Below are positions 14,033 through 20,655 of a DNA stretch of 20,655 nt, piece by piece; positions within the stretch are counted from its first letter, which is position 1, and each line of letters begins with the position of its first letter. The notes under the pieces are model-generated. The model made no database searches, was not told the origin of the DNA, and was given only the letters and a program-made list of their open reading frames with translations. The position numbers and the translations under genes were made by a program. Origin of the DNA: Streptomyces cellulosae (GTDB taxonomy: Bacteria > Actinomycetota > Actinomycetes > Streptomycetales > Streptomycetaceae); contig NZ_JOEV01000079.1 in the NCBI RefSeq assembly GCF_000721105.1, positions 1 to 20,655 on the forward strand, in the 5' to 3' direction.

Positions 14033-14755
14033 TCAGCCGCAGCAGTCGCAGCCGGGGCGGCACCCGCAGGTCTCGCGCTGCTCGGCACTGGCGGGCGGCA
14101 CCGCTGCGGCCGGGGTCGCGCAGCAGCCCTTGCCCTGCCAGGTGTCGCGGCCTTCCTTGACGGCGATGGCGGCGATGACGAGGGCGGCGATGGGGTCGGC
14201 CCAGGACCAGCCGAGGGTGGCGTTGAGGACCAGGCCGACCAGGAGCACGGCGGACAGGTATGTGCACAGCAGGGTCTGCTTGGAGTCAGCGACCGCGCTG
14301 ACGGAGCCGAGTTCGCGTCCGGCCCGGCGCTGGGCGGCGGACAAAAACGGCATGACCGCGAGGGAGAGGGCGGCGATGACGATGCCGGGAATGGAGCGGT
14401 CGGCCTCACCGGTGCCGGCCAGCGCGCGGACGGCGTCGATGCCGACGAACGCGGCGAGCGCGAAGAACGACACCGCGATGATCCGCAGGGCGTGCTTCTC
14501 CCGGGCCTCTCGGACGGCGTGGTCGGAGGCGGAGAACTGCCAGGCGACCGCGGTGGCGGAGGAGACCTCGATGACGGAGTCGAGCCCAAAGCCGATCAGC
14601 GCGGTGGAGGAGGCGATCGTCCCGGCGGTGATCGCAACGGCCGCTTCGATGACGTTGTAGGTGATGGTGGCCGCGACCAGCAGCCGTATCCGCCTGGCGA
14701 GGACGTCACGGCGGGCCGGGGAGGGGCCGATGCCGATGGATATCTCGGCAGCCAT
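14033..14755 (-). CDS. Cation diffusion facilitator family transporter
   Basis: A 240-residue integral membrane protein. ATG at 14755 overlaps the TGA of the regulator gene (TGATG), so translation is coupled. Six membrane segments can be traced: TITYNVIEAAVAITAG, STALIGFGLDSVIEVSSATA, ALRIIAVSFFALAAFVGIDA, SIPGIVIAALSLAVMPFLSA, LLCTYLSAVLLVGLVLNATL and WADPIAALVIAAIAVKEG. The pattern GFGLDSVIE in TM2 and W-ADP in TM6 are typical of CDF proteins. The usual TM2/TM5 metal site is changed: TM5 has Cys, Tyr and Ser where His/Asp are common, and TM2 has D-x3-E. The cytoplasmic C-terminal domain is absent; instead there is a Cys-rich tail (CCATP ... CGC ... CDCCG, seven Cys). With the CmtR-like repressor next to it, export of cadmium, lead or a similar soft metal is inferred. 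Confidence 0.85.
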   Translation of the reverse strand: MAAEISIGIGPSPARRDVLARRIRLLVAATITYNVIEAAVAITAGTIASSTALIGFGLDSVIEVSSATAVAWQFSASDHAVREAREKHALRIIAVSFFALAAFVGIDAVRALAGTGEADRSIPGIVIAALSLAVMPFLSAAQRRAGRELGSVSAVADSKQTLLCTYLSAVLLVGLVLNATLGWSWADPIAALVIAAIAVKEGRDTWQGKGCCATPAAAVPPASAEQRETCGCRPGCDCCG

Positions 14756-15090
14756 CAGCAGCATCCCTTCGCGTCCGCGTCCGCACACGTCTTGTCGGCT
14801 TCAACGGCGACCACGGCGGTGCGCAGATCGTCCAGCGCGTGACCGAGGCGTTCGTCGGCGAGCTCGTAGCGGGTGCGCCGGCCCACCGGCACCGCGACGA
14901 CCAGGCCGCAGTCACGCAGGCACGCCAGGTGGTTCGACAACCGGGTCCGGGAGATCTCCAAAGCGTCGGCCAGATCGGCGGGATGGGCCGGGGCCTCCCG
15001 CAGGGCAAGGAGAATCCGGCAGCGGATCGGGTCGGCGAGGGCGCGGCCGAACCGCGCCAGCACCTCGATGTCAGCAGCGAGAGTCAGCAC
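14755..15090 (-). CDS. cmtR: ArsR-family metal sensor, CmtR-like
   Basis: A 111-residue repressor of the ArsR/SmtB family. With the GTG at 15090 as start, it opens MLTLAADIEVLARFGRALAD and the cysteines fall at 57, 61 and 102, the three Cd/Pb ligands described for Mycobacterium CmtR; a GTG two codons earlier (15096) would shift these by two. The winged helix is clear: DLADALEISRTRLSNHLACL as helix-turn-helix (with Cys57) and RDCGLVVAVPVGRRTRYELA as wing (with Cys61). The tail adds GCC (Cys110, Cys111). Metal binding should release it from DNA. The operator TGAAT-N6-ATTCA at 15106-15121 lies between its promoter elements. It is the first gene of an operon with the CDF transporter, whose start overlaps its stop. 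Confidence 0.88.
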   Translation of the reverse strand: MLTLAADIEVLARFGRALADPIRCRILLALREAPAHPADLADALEISRTRLSNHLACLRDCGLVVAVPVGRRTRYELADERLGHALDDLRTAVVAVEADKTCADADAKGCC

Positions 15091-15097
15091 GCCCACG

Positions 15098-15126
15098 ACA
15101 GTACATGAATGGCTGAATTCACAAAA
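15098..15126 (-). promoter_or_regulatory. Promoter and ArsR-type operator of the metal operon
   Basis: On the minus strand, TTTTGT (15126-15121) and TACTGT (15103-15098) are 17 bases apart. The -10 box ends seven bases before the GTG at 15090, which fits a leaderless mRNA and explains the missing ribosome site. The spacer holds the inverted repeat TGAATGGCTGAATTCA (15106-15121), of the type bound by ArsR/SmtB repressors, so the repressor would block polymerase directly. Confidence 0.6.
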
Positions 15127-15324
15127 TCCTGCACTGTCGGCACCCCGCCCGGCAGCGGCTTTCCCTCGGTGCCGCCCACCAACCCGCCCTAGGCCGGGCC
15201 AGCCACCCCACGGCGACCGTCAACATGACACCGGTCCAGTTCACCTCAAACGGTGACGCGGACCCGAGATCGCGGGGCAGAGCGCGAAACGGAGGCGCTC
15301 GAAGCGCGCACAGCCCGCCACTGG

Positions 15325-15347
15325 AGCCCGTGAACAACGCACGGGCT
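15325..15347 (-). terminator. Hairpin downstream of zinc-finger copy B
   Basis: AGCCCGT (15325-15331) and ACGGGCT (15341-15347) are perfect complements with a 9-nt loop, 23 bases beyond the stop of the minus-strand gene ending at 15371. No T-run. Confidence 0.45.
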
Positions 15348-15370
15348 GGCGAGGCCCAACTTCCGTTCGG

Positions 15371-15679
15371 CTACGGCGTTTCTGCAACACCTTTCCGTGA
15401 CGCCTGCCGTTCCCGGCAGGCCCTCACCCGGCACCGCGGCGAGCAGTACACCGCCGACCACGCGCGCTCGACCCCCACCGTCCAGCACCGCCCGCACACC
15501 GGGCACTCAGCCTGTTCCCCGGACTGGATCGCCACCACCCTCAGCCGGGTCTGCTCAAGCACCCGCCAGTGCCGCGATCTGCATCTGCCTGAGCAGAACA
15601 CCGCCGTCGCTGCCCTCGTCGACGGCAACGGGTCACCACACTCCCGGCAGTACCGCCGCCCCAGCCCTCGCGACACCAC
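15371..15679 (-). CDS. Double zinc-finger small protein, copy B
   Basis: A 102-residue basic protein and a clear paralogue of the one at 4867-5202. It has C-x2-C-x14-C-x3-C (CREC ... CSGRC) and C-x2-C-x16-C-x3-C (CPVC ... CSPRC), again 25 residues apart. Shared blocks include AVFCS--CRSRHWR and CWTVGVER-x3-A-YCSP-CR-RA, where the first W is preceded by an extra Cys here. Each module should bind one zinc and, with the basic residues after it, nucleic acid. The start may be GTG 15679 or 15676; neither has a strong ribosome site, and the first bases of the gene follow a perfect 20-bp palindrome. Downstream is a hairpin terminator. It lies between the metal operon and the IS701-family element. 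Function unknown. Confidence 0.72.
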   Translation of the reverse strand: MVSRGLGRRYCRECGDPLPSTRAATAVFCSGRCRSRHWRVLEQTRLRVVAIQSGEQAECPVCGRCWTVGVERAWSAVYCSPRCRVRACRERQASRKGVAETP

Positions 15680-15683
15680 AACC

Positions 15684-15703
15684 CTGATCGTCGCGACGAT
15701 CAG
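15684..15703. promoter_or_regulatory. Perfect 20-bp palindrome upstream of zinc-finger copy B
   Basis: CTGATCGTCGCGACGATCAG is self-complementary without a spacer. It ends four bases before the GTG at 15679. A dimeric repressor site at the transcription start is the simplest reading. No copy is seen before the paralogue at 4867. Confidence 0.5.
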
Positions 15704-15732
15704 ACCTCAACACCAGCCTTCAAAAACAGGTA

Positions 15733-17335
15733 CTCAGCTTGTTCTTTTTCTTCCAGCCTCGAACGGTGTCTCGTACTGAGTCGCTCACCTGAGGGTTTGC
15801 CGGACGTGGGGGCGGCCTTCGTCTGATCCTGTGCTCCGACCAGGGTGCACGTGACCGAGACGAAGGCCGTGAGGGTGAGTCTGCTGCCTGATGTTGTGCG
15901 GAGGGATGCGTTCGCGGAAGCGTCACGCTTCCGGGGCGAGTTCTACGAGTGTCTGACCGCCCGGCGCGACGAGCTGTTCGAACTCACCGATGCGGTGCTG
16001 TGTGCGGACGGCGCGGTGAAGTCCCCAGTGGATCTGACGCTGCTGCCCGAGCATCGGCGTGGGCACGGAGCGATGTACGGAGGCCTGAACCACGGCCGGA
16101 TCGATGTCGACCAGGTACGGACGGTGCTGGCCGGGCTGTCGCTGCCGCGGTTCGACGGCGGACGTCTGGTCCTGGCCGTCGATGTGTCGCCATGGCTTCG
16201 TTCGGAGGCGCCATGCTCGGCCGAGCGGCTGTTCTGCCATGTCTATGGCCGGGCGAAGACGGCGTCGCAGTTCATCCCGGGCTGGCCCTACTCTTCGTCG
16301 CCGTCCTGGAGCCGGGCGCCACCTCTTGGACCGCGATCTGGACGCGGTCCGGCTCGGACCGGTGGACGACGCCACCGCGGTCACCGCCGCCCAGCTGCGG
16401 GGAGTCGTTGAACGGCTCATCGCCGCGGGTCAGTGGCGGGCCGGGGACCCGGACATCGTGATCGTCAGCGATGCTGGCTACGACGTCACCCGCCTGGCCT
16501 GGGTCCTGCGCGATCTACCGGTCGAGCTGGTCGGCCGGGTCCGCTCCGACCGCGTCATGCGACTGCCGAAGCCGCCTCGTGTCTACGACCCGAAGGGCGG
16601 CCGGCCGCCTAAGCACGGCCCGGAATTCTGCTTCGCCAAGCCGGAGACCTGGTCCGAGCCCGCGATCACCACCGTCACCGCAACTACCAACTACGGCAAG
16701 GCCGAGACACAGGCATGGGACCGGGTCCACCCAAGGCTCACCCACCGCTCCTCATGGCTCGACCATGACGGTGAACTTCCCCTAATTGAGGGCACGTTGA
16801 TCCGGTTGAAGGTCGAGCATCTATCGAAGGACCGTGATGCCCCGCCGGTGTGGTCATGGTCCTCCAAGACCGGCGTCACTCCGGACGACGTGGACCGTTT
16901 CTGGCAGGCATTTCTCCGCCGCTTCGACCTGGAGCACACCTTCCGCTTCGCGAAGCAGACCCTCGGCTGGACTACTCCGAAGCTCCGTACTCCCGAGGCA
17001 GCGGACCGCTGGACCTGGATCCTGATCGTCGCTCACACGCAGCTCCGGCTCGCCCGGCCTCTCGCCGAGGACCTCCGCCGGCCTTGGGAGAAACCCACCA
17101 CTTCCGACCGGCTCACCCCGGCCCGGGTCCGCCGGGGGTTCAGGAACATCCGCGCTCACCTCGCCTGCCCGACCCGTGTTCCCAAACCACGAGGCGCAGG
17201 CCCCGGACGACCACCTGGCGCCAAGAACAAACACCGGGCACCCCGCTACGACGTCGGCAAGACCGTCAAACGCCCCGAGACCCTCAAGGCCATCGGCAAG
17301 CCTGGCAGGTCCTGGTAGATAAAGAACAAGCTCAG
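15733..17335 (+). mobile_element. IS701-family insertion sequence
   Basis: The element of about 1.6 kb is bounded by 18-bp inverted repeats: CTCAGCTTGTTCTTTTTC at 15733-15750 and, reversed, CTGAGCTTGTTCTTTATC at 17335-17318 (16 of 18 match). A transposase lies between them and nearly reaches the right end. No clear target duplication was found in the flanking bases. Confidence 0.8.
15845..17318 (+). pseudogene. IS701-family transposase, doubly frameshifted
   Basis: About 490 codons in three frames. The first frame (from GTG 15845 or 15851) reads through ETKAVRVSLLPDVVRRDAFA to FIPGWPYS near 16290. The sense then continues in a second frame, FVAVLEPGATSWTA, and after about 40 bases in a third, LDAVRLGPVDDATAVTAAQL, to the stop at 17318. 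Each shift fits loss of one base (near 16290 and 16332). The triad of IS701/IS4-type DDE enzymes is readable: Asp in VLAVDVSPW, Asp in IVSDAGYDV, and Glu in DLEHTFRFAKQTLGWTTPKL, a family hallmark. The C-terminus is basic, with RGAGPGRPPGAKNKHRAPRY. With two shifts 40 bases apart, programmed frameshifting is unlikely, so the enzyme should be inactive unless the shifts are sequencing errors. Confidence 0.85.
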
Positions 17336-17711
17336 CCTGGATCCGGCGGCGTGACTCGTCCGTCTCAAAGATCAGCAGTGCAAACTTCCTGATCATTCTC
17401 TCTGGACGCTGCGGAGAGGCCGCAGTCATCGGTTTCCTGGGAGCGGTGCTGTACGGCGGGGTGTTTTGGTTTCGGCCATGTGCCAGCCATGGCGGTGCGG
17501 GCATGCTCTGTGACCCGTTCAGCGGGTCAGTCCCACCGCGGTCGGCGTCGTCGAAGCGTCGTCGGATCGGTCCGAGCCGGGCATGATCGCGTAGGTGAGG
17601 AACGAATAGGCTGGCCATGAGGCCGGTGGTGAGACCAGCGGCCTGCAGCTGGTCGTTGGATGCGCTCGGTTCCTGGTGTGGGCGGTGACGGCCGGCGGGG
17701 CGGGCAGAGGG
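17336..17711. other. Intergenic stretch, nothing firm
   Basis: About 375 bases between the IS701 element and the VOC gene. All frames are interrupted or low in protein character. A small hairpin, GACCCG-TTCAG-CGGGTC (17512-17528), may be a terminator. It may also hold debris from an older insertion; no end was identified. Confidence 0.35.
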
Positions 17712-18110
17712 TCAGGCGCTGTCGGTTCCGGACGGGGAGACCCATTCGACGAACTGGACGATCACGCCGTTGGGGTCGGTCACCTGGAAGAGGCGCTCGC
17801 CCCAGGGCTCCTCGCGCAGCGGCATGGTGATCTCCACGCCTGCGGCGCGCAGCCGCTTCTCCTCGTCGGCTATGCCGGTGCCGGTGAGGGCGAGGATCAG
17901 GCCGGAGGCACGCTGGTCGCGCTGGTCGGCGGGCAGCACCTCGTTGCCGCGTGCGAGCAGGACGACATCCACCGCGGCGTCGTTGCGCGACAGGGAGGCG
18001 AATCCATCGGCGGCGGCCTGCTCGATGTAGCCGAGGTGAGTGGTGAAGAACCACCGGGAAGCAGCGAGGTCGTCGACGGTGAGCGAGACGGTTGACGCGG
18101 TGATCTGCAA
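17712..18110 (-). CDS. VOC (glyoxalase/bleomycin-resistance fold) protein
   Basis: A 132-residue protein of the vicinal-oxygen-chelate superfamily. No ATG or GTG starts the domain; TTG at 18110 (then QITASTVSLTVDDLAASRWF) has AGGAG at 7 bases and gives the normal domain edge. The two beta-alpha-beta-beta-beta repeats are visible: first VSLTVDDLAASRWFFTTHLG then FASLSRNDAAVDVVLLARG, second LILALTGTGIADEEKRLRAA then RLFQVTDPNGVIVQFVEWV. The DPNG turn and following Q-F-E are typical; the Glu near the end can be a metal ligand. Substrate unknown; family members are dioxygenases, isomerases, glyoxalases or drug-binding proteins. It follows the small basic peptide gene after 61 bases and is probably controlled with it by the divergent TetR regulator. 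Confidence 0.85.
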   Translation of the reverse strand: MQITASTVSLTVDDLAASRWFFTTHLGYIEQAAADGFASLSRNDAAVDVVLLARGNEVLPADQRDQRASGLILALTGTGIADEEKRLRAAGVEITMPLREEPWGERLFQVTDPNGVIVQFVEWVSPSGTDSA

Positions 18111-18171
18111 GAGGGTGCTCCTGATCAGTTGAGGCCTGTCGCCCCGCCGGTCGGCGAGGCGATCGGGCGGG

Positions 18172-18372
18172 TCAGTAGCCGCCGCGGCGCGGCAGGCTGC
18201 GGGCGGGCGGGGGAAGGCGTCGGGAGCGGGCCGAGGCCATCTGTGCGAGCAGCCGCCCGTCACCGCGGCGCGACGCGGGGCTCGGCGCGGCGGTGCCGCC
18301 GCCGCTCCCGGTCGGAGCCGTCAAGAGGTCGATGACGGGGATGCCGACCAGGGTGCGGTGAGGTTCCGACAT
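18172..18372 (-). CDS. Small basic Pro/Arg-rich peptide
   Basis: A 66-residue peptide, MSEPHRTLVGIPVIDLLTAP at the start, then a Gly/Ser/Pro-rich region and the end PPPARSLPRRGGY. ATG at 18372 is six bases after an upstream in-frame GTG; AAGGCGAG lies just before them. There is a short hydrophobic patch (VGIPVIDLL) and a strongly basic C-terminal half, with no Cys. It is the first gene of a minus-strand unit with the VOC protein, behind a good promoter at 18418-18447. It could be a short regulatory or bioactive peptide, or a precursor peptide, but I see no modification enzyme nearby. Because GC-rich DNA makes Arg/Pro frames easily, the gene itself is not certain. Confidence 0.45.
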   Translation of the reverse strand: MSEPHRTLVGIPVIDLLTAPTGSGGGTAAPSPASRRGDGRLLAQMASARSRRLPPPARSLPRRGGY

Positions 18373-18417
18373 GGGCACTCGCCTTCGTATCGCCGATGGA
18401 AACTTGCTACGGACGTA

Positions 18418-18447
18418 AACTTAGTCCAGGCGCACTGGGGGTGTCAA
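18418..18447 (-). promoter_or_regulatory. Minus-strand promoter for the peptide-VOC unit
   Basis: On the minus strand, a perfect TTGACA (18447-18442) and TAAGTT (18423-18418) are 18 bases apart. The direct repeat AAACTT, with copies 17 bases apart at about 18400 and 18417, overlaps the -10 and may be part of the TetR site. Confidence 0.6.
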
Positions 18448-18470
18448 CATAAAAATGCTATGAGTATAAG
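18442..18470 (+). promoter_or_regulatory. Plus-strand promoter of the TetR gene
   Basis: TGTCAA (18442-18447) and TATAAG (18465-18470) are 17 bases apart. The -10 ends eight bases before the ATG at 18479, so the mRNA is leaderless or nearly so. The -35 is the same six bases as the minus-strand -35, read in the opposite direction. Confidence 0.55.
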
Positions 18471-18478
18471 ATTGCGCC

Positions 18479-19132
18479 ATGGCTACTGACATCACATCGC
18501 CCGTTCAGCCCACCGGCCTGCGGGACTCCAAGAAACAGGAGACCCGGCAGGCAATCTCCGACCACGCCACCCGCCTGTTCATCGCCCAGGGCTTCGAACA
18601 GACCACCATCGCCGAGATCGCCACCGCCGCACGGGTCGCCAAGAAGACCGTCACCAACTACTTCCCACGCAAGGAAGACCTGGTCCTGGACCACCAGGAC
18701 GTCTTCATCGCCTCCCTGGCCCACACCGTGGCCGACCGCCGGCCCGGCGAGTCCGCCCTGGCCGCACTACGCCGCGCCTTCGCCGACGCCACCGCGGCCG
18801 CAGATCCCATCGCCGGGTTCTCCGGCCCCGCCTTCGCCCGCATGATCGCCGACAGCCCCACCCTCTCGGCCTGCCTGCGCGGCCTGCACGACCGGCGCGA
18901 ACACGCCCTCGCCCAGGCGCTCGTCGCAGCCGTCGGCGCACCACAAGACGACATCACCGTCCGCACCGCCGCCGGACTGCTCGGCACCGTCCACCGCATC
19001 CTGTTCCAGCGCATCCAGGAGCTCACCCTGGCCGACCGCCCCAACGACGAAATCACCGAAACCGTCGCCGCGGAGGCAACCCGTGCCTTCGAACTGCTCG
19101 AACCCTCCCTCAGCCACTACGCCATCGCCTGA
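18479..19132 (+). CDS. TetR/AcrR-family transcriptional regulator
   Basis: A 217-residue regulator. The N-terminal DNA-binding domain is typical: KKQETRQAISDHATRLFIAQ, GFEQTTIAEIATAARVAKKT then VTNYFPRKEDLV, with the family helix-turn-helix at about residues 44-64. The remaining 150 residues are all helical and form the ligand and dimer domain, with ATRAFELLEPSL near the end. There is no ribosome site before ATG 18479; the promoter geometry suggests a leaderless mRNA. It is divergent from the peptide-VOC unit and shares promoter bases with it, so it most likely represses both. The ligand cannot be told. Appears intact. Confidence 0.93.
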   Translation: MATDITSPVQPTGLRDSKKQETRQAISDHATRLFIAQGFEQTTIAEIATAARVAKKTVTNYFPRKEDLVLDHQDVFIASLAHTVADRRPGESALAALRRAFADATAAADPIAGFSGPAFARMIADSPTLSACLRGLHDRREHALAQALVAAVGAPQDDITVRTAAGLLGTVHRILFQRIQELTLADRPNDEITETVAAEATRAFELLEPSLSHYAIA

Positions 19133-19140
19133 ACACCCCT

Positions 19141-19174
19141 AGCTCCGCAGAGGGTGCAAGATCAGAGCGGAGCT
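19141..19174 (+). terminator. Hairpin after the TetR gene
   Basis: AGCTCCGC (19141-19148) and GCGGAGCT (19167-19174) are perfect complements with an 18-nt loop, starting nine bases after the stop at 19132. Confidence 0.5.
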
Positions 19175-19323
19175 TCGGAGCGGGCTCCAGCCGTCTCAAG
19201 TCCTAGCTCAGCTCGCCAACCGGGTCGTGGTGAGCCAGGACGGTACGGTGTCCGTCCCGCCCTCCACGCCGTCCCGGTAATTTCCCAAAACGGGCAGAAA
19301 ACGAGCAAGGGGAGGATCAGGAA

Positions 19324-20548
19324 ATGCCGGGTATTCAGCTCCGGAAACACCAGGTCGACCAGAAGGCGAGTTTCCGTAAGTGGGTGGGATTCCCTGCAAG
19401 CTCATCTGTGCCCCCTCAGGGGGCACGGGGCACCATCGTGTCCGCGACCGGATCCGGGAAGACGATCACCGCCGCTGCGTGCGCGCTGGAGTGCTTCCCC
19501 CACGGCCGGATCCTCGTGATGGTGCCGACCCTGGACCCTGCTTGTGCAGACCGCCCAGGCGTGGCGGGCGGTGGGCCATCGCTCCCCCATGGTCGCCGTG
19601 TGCTCGCTGGACAACGACCCCGTCCTGACCGAGCTGGGGGTGCGCACCACCACCAACCCGATCCAACTCGCCCTGTGGGCCGCCCACGGGCCCGTCATCG
19701 TGTTCGCCACGTACGCCTCTCTCGTGGACCGAGAGGACTTCGAGGAGCCGACGGGCCAGGGACGCGTTCGCGGGCCGCTGGAGGCCGCCCTGGCGGGCGG
19801 AGAGCGCCTGTACGGCCAGCGCATGGACGGCTTTTCGCTCGCCATCGTGGACGAGGCCCACGGTACGGCGGGTGATCTAGGTCGTCCGTGGGCGGCGATC
19901 CACGACAACGCCCGCATCCCCGCCGACTTCCGGCTCTACCTGACCGCGACCCCGCGCATCCTCGCCGCGCCCCGGCCGCAGAAGGTCGCGGACGGCCAGG
20001 AGGTGGAGATCGCGACCATGGGCCAGGACTCGGAAACCTACGGGCCATGGCTGGCGGAGCTCGGGCTGAGCGAGGCGATCGAACGCACGATCCTTGCCGG
20101 TTTCGAGATCGACGTGCTGGAGATCCGCGACCCCTCTCCGGTCCTCGGGGAATCCGAGGAGGCGCAGCGGGGCCGGCGCCTGGCGTTGTTGCAGACGGCG
20201 CTTCTGGAGCACGCCGCCGCGTACAACCTGCGCACTGTGATGACTTTCCATCAGAAGGTGGAGGAGGCGGCGGCGTTCGCGGAGAAGATGCCGGAGACGG
20301 CCGCGGAAGTGTACGTCAACGACGCCTCCGATGACGACCTGGCAGCCGCGGACTGGTTCCCCGCATCGTCGATCGACGCGGAGTTCTACGAGCTAGAGGC
20401 CGGCCGCCACGTCCCGCCGGACCGCGTGTGGTCGGCGTGGCTGTGCGGCGACCACCTCGTCAGCGAGCGGCGCGAGGTCCTGCGGCAGTTCGCAGGCGGC
20501 ATCGACGCGGCCGGCCGCAGGGGTCCACCGCGCCTTCCTGAAGGCCGC
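19324..20548 (+). pseudogene. DEAH-box helicase, frameshifted and truncated
   Basis: ATG at 19324 has GGGGAGG eight bases upstream. The N-terminus gives IQLRKHQVDQ (Q-motif-like) and Walker A SATGSGKT. Sense then shifts frame at about 19535: one extra C in GACCCTGCTT turns DLLVQTAQAWR into noise. The second frame gives GPVIVFATYASL (motif Ia/Ib), the DEAH box in LAIVDEAHGTAG, and motif III YLTATP, then long linker regions to VLRQFAGGIDAAGRR. A second shift near 20520 (four G where three fit) leads to VHRAFLKA, after which the homology ends at about 20548. The C-terminal helicase motifs (V, VI) and later domains are missing. The family is the large actinomycete superfamily-2 helicases with helicase-associated repeats, some of which lie near Streptomyces telomeres. 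A new insertion sequence starts directly after. Confidence 0.75.
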
Positions 20549-20563
20549 TGTTTGACGGGGCTA

Positions 20564-20655
20564 GGGCCTGTTGCGAAAGTGCCGTTAGTTGCTGCTGTGA
20601 GTGCTGATGCGGCTAGCTGCTACCTTCCGGAGCCATGACCGACAAGGTGTATGTG
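20564..20655 (+). mobile_element. Left end of an insertion sequence, running out of the window
   Basis: From GGGCCTGTTGCGAAAGT (20564-20580) the sequence changes character, just where helicase homology ends. A short ORF starts at ATG 20635 (MTDKVYV...) with GGAG three bases upstream and continues past the window end. The CTAG at 20561-20564 could be the target. IS5-type elements have similar GTTGCGAAAG ends; the family is a guess. Confidence 0.45.

Noticed and set aside
13934..14842. A 302-codon Gly/Asp-rich open frame on the plus strand.
   Set aside because: Antisense of the CDF transporter; the low-complexity GDGGG pattern is a GC-bias artefact.
16290..16335. Programmed frameshift in the IS701 transposase.
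   Set aside because: Two shifts about 40 bases apart without a slippery heptamer; IS701 transposases are normally one frame.
1..20655. CRISPR array, tRNA or rRNA genes.
   Set aside because: No regularly spaced repeats and no cloverleaf or rRNA-like stretch was noticed by eye.

Overview
The window looks like Streptomyces or a close actinomycete relative. It is very GC-rich with strong third-position GC bias, uses GTG and TTG starts behind GGAGG-type sites, and carries actinomycete families (DUF6192-like, replication-relaxation, CmtR-like ArsR, TetR, M55 D-aminopeptidase). It reads as an accessory region, such as a plasmid, an integrated element or a chromosome arm. Transposases, plasmid-type genes and broken genes are mixed with a few intact operons. 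No rRNA, tRNA or CRISPR array was seen.

Layout. 1-2550: decayed genes (a frameshifted helical protein, a dnaX-like fragment, a frameshifted ribbon-helix-helix protein), a small membrane protein, and a strong RNA hairpin at 1647-1713. 2778-3801: a minus-strand pair of membrane proteins, one with a long heptad coiled coil. 3986-7615, plus strand: M55 D-aminopeptidase, a double zinc-finger protein, a DUF6192-like protein with a winged-helix partner, and an IS5-family transposase. 7738-10698, minus strand: broken small genes, a lipoprotein and an unrecognised 243-residue protein. 10692-11900: two ~110-bp direct repeats enclosing a detached Rhs C-terminal tip and a small membrane protein that could be its immunity partner. 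11971-13364: a coiled-coil/winged-helix protein convergent with a replication-relaxation protein. 13609-13923: a 315-bp non-autonomous element with 47-bp inverted repeats, a 5-bp target duplication and a 41-residue membrane peptide gene. 14033-15090: a metal-responsive operon (CmtR-like repressor plus cation efflux protein) with a readable operator. 15371-15679: a second double zinc-finger protein. 15733-17335: an IS701-family element with a doubly frameshifted transposase. 17712-19132: a VOC protein and a small basic peptide, divergent from a TetR regulator. 19324 to the end: a DEAH helicase remnant cut by the start of another insertion sequence.

Together, the intact functional units are metal sensing and efflux, D-amino-acid peptide hydrolysis, the TetR-controlled divergent unit and plasmid-type replication genes. 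The rest is mobile DNA and its debris. Many frameshifts fall in short C or G runs, so gene decay and sequencing error cannot be fully told apart from the sequence alone.
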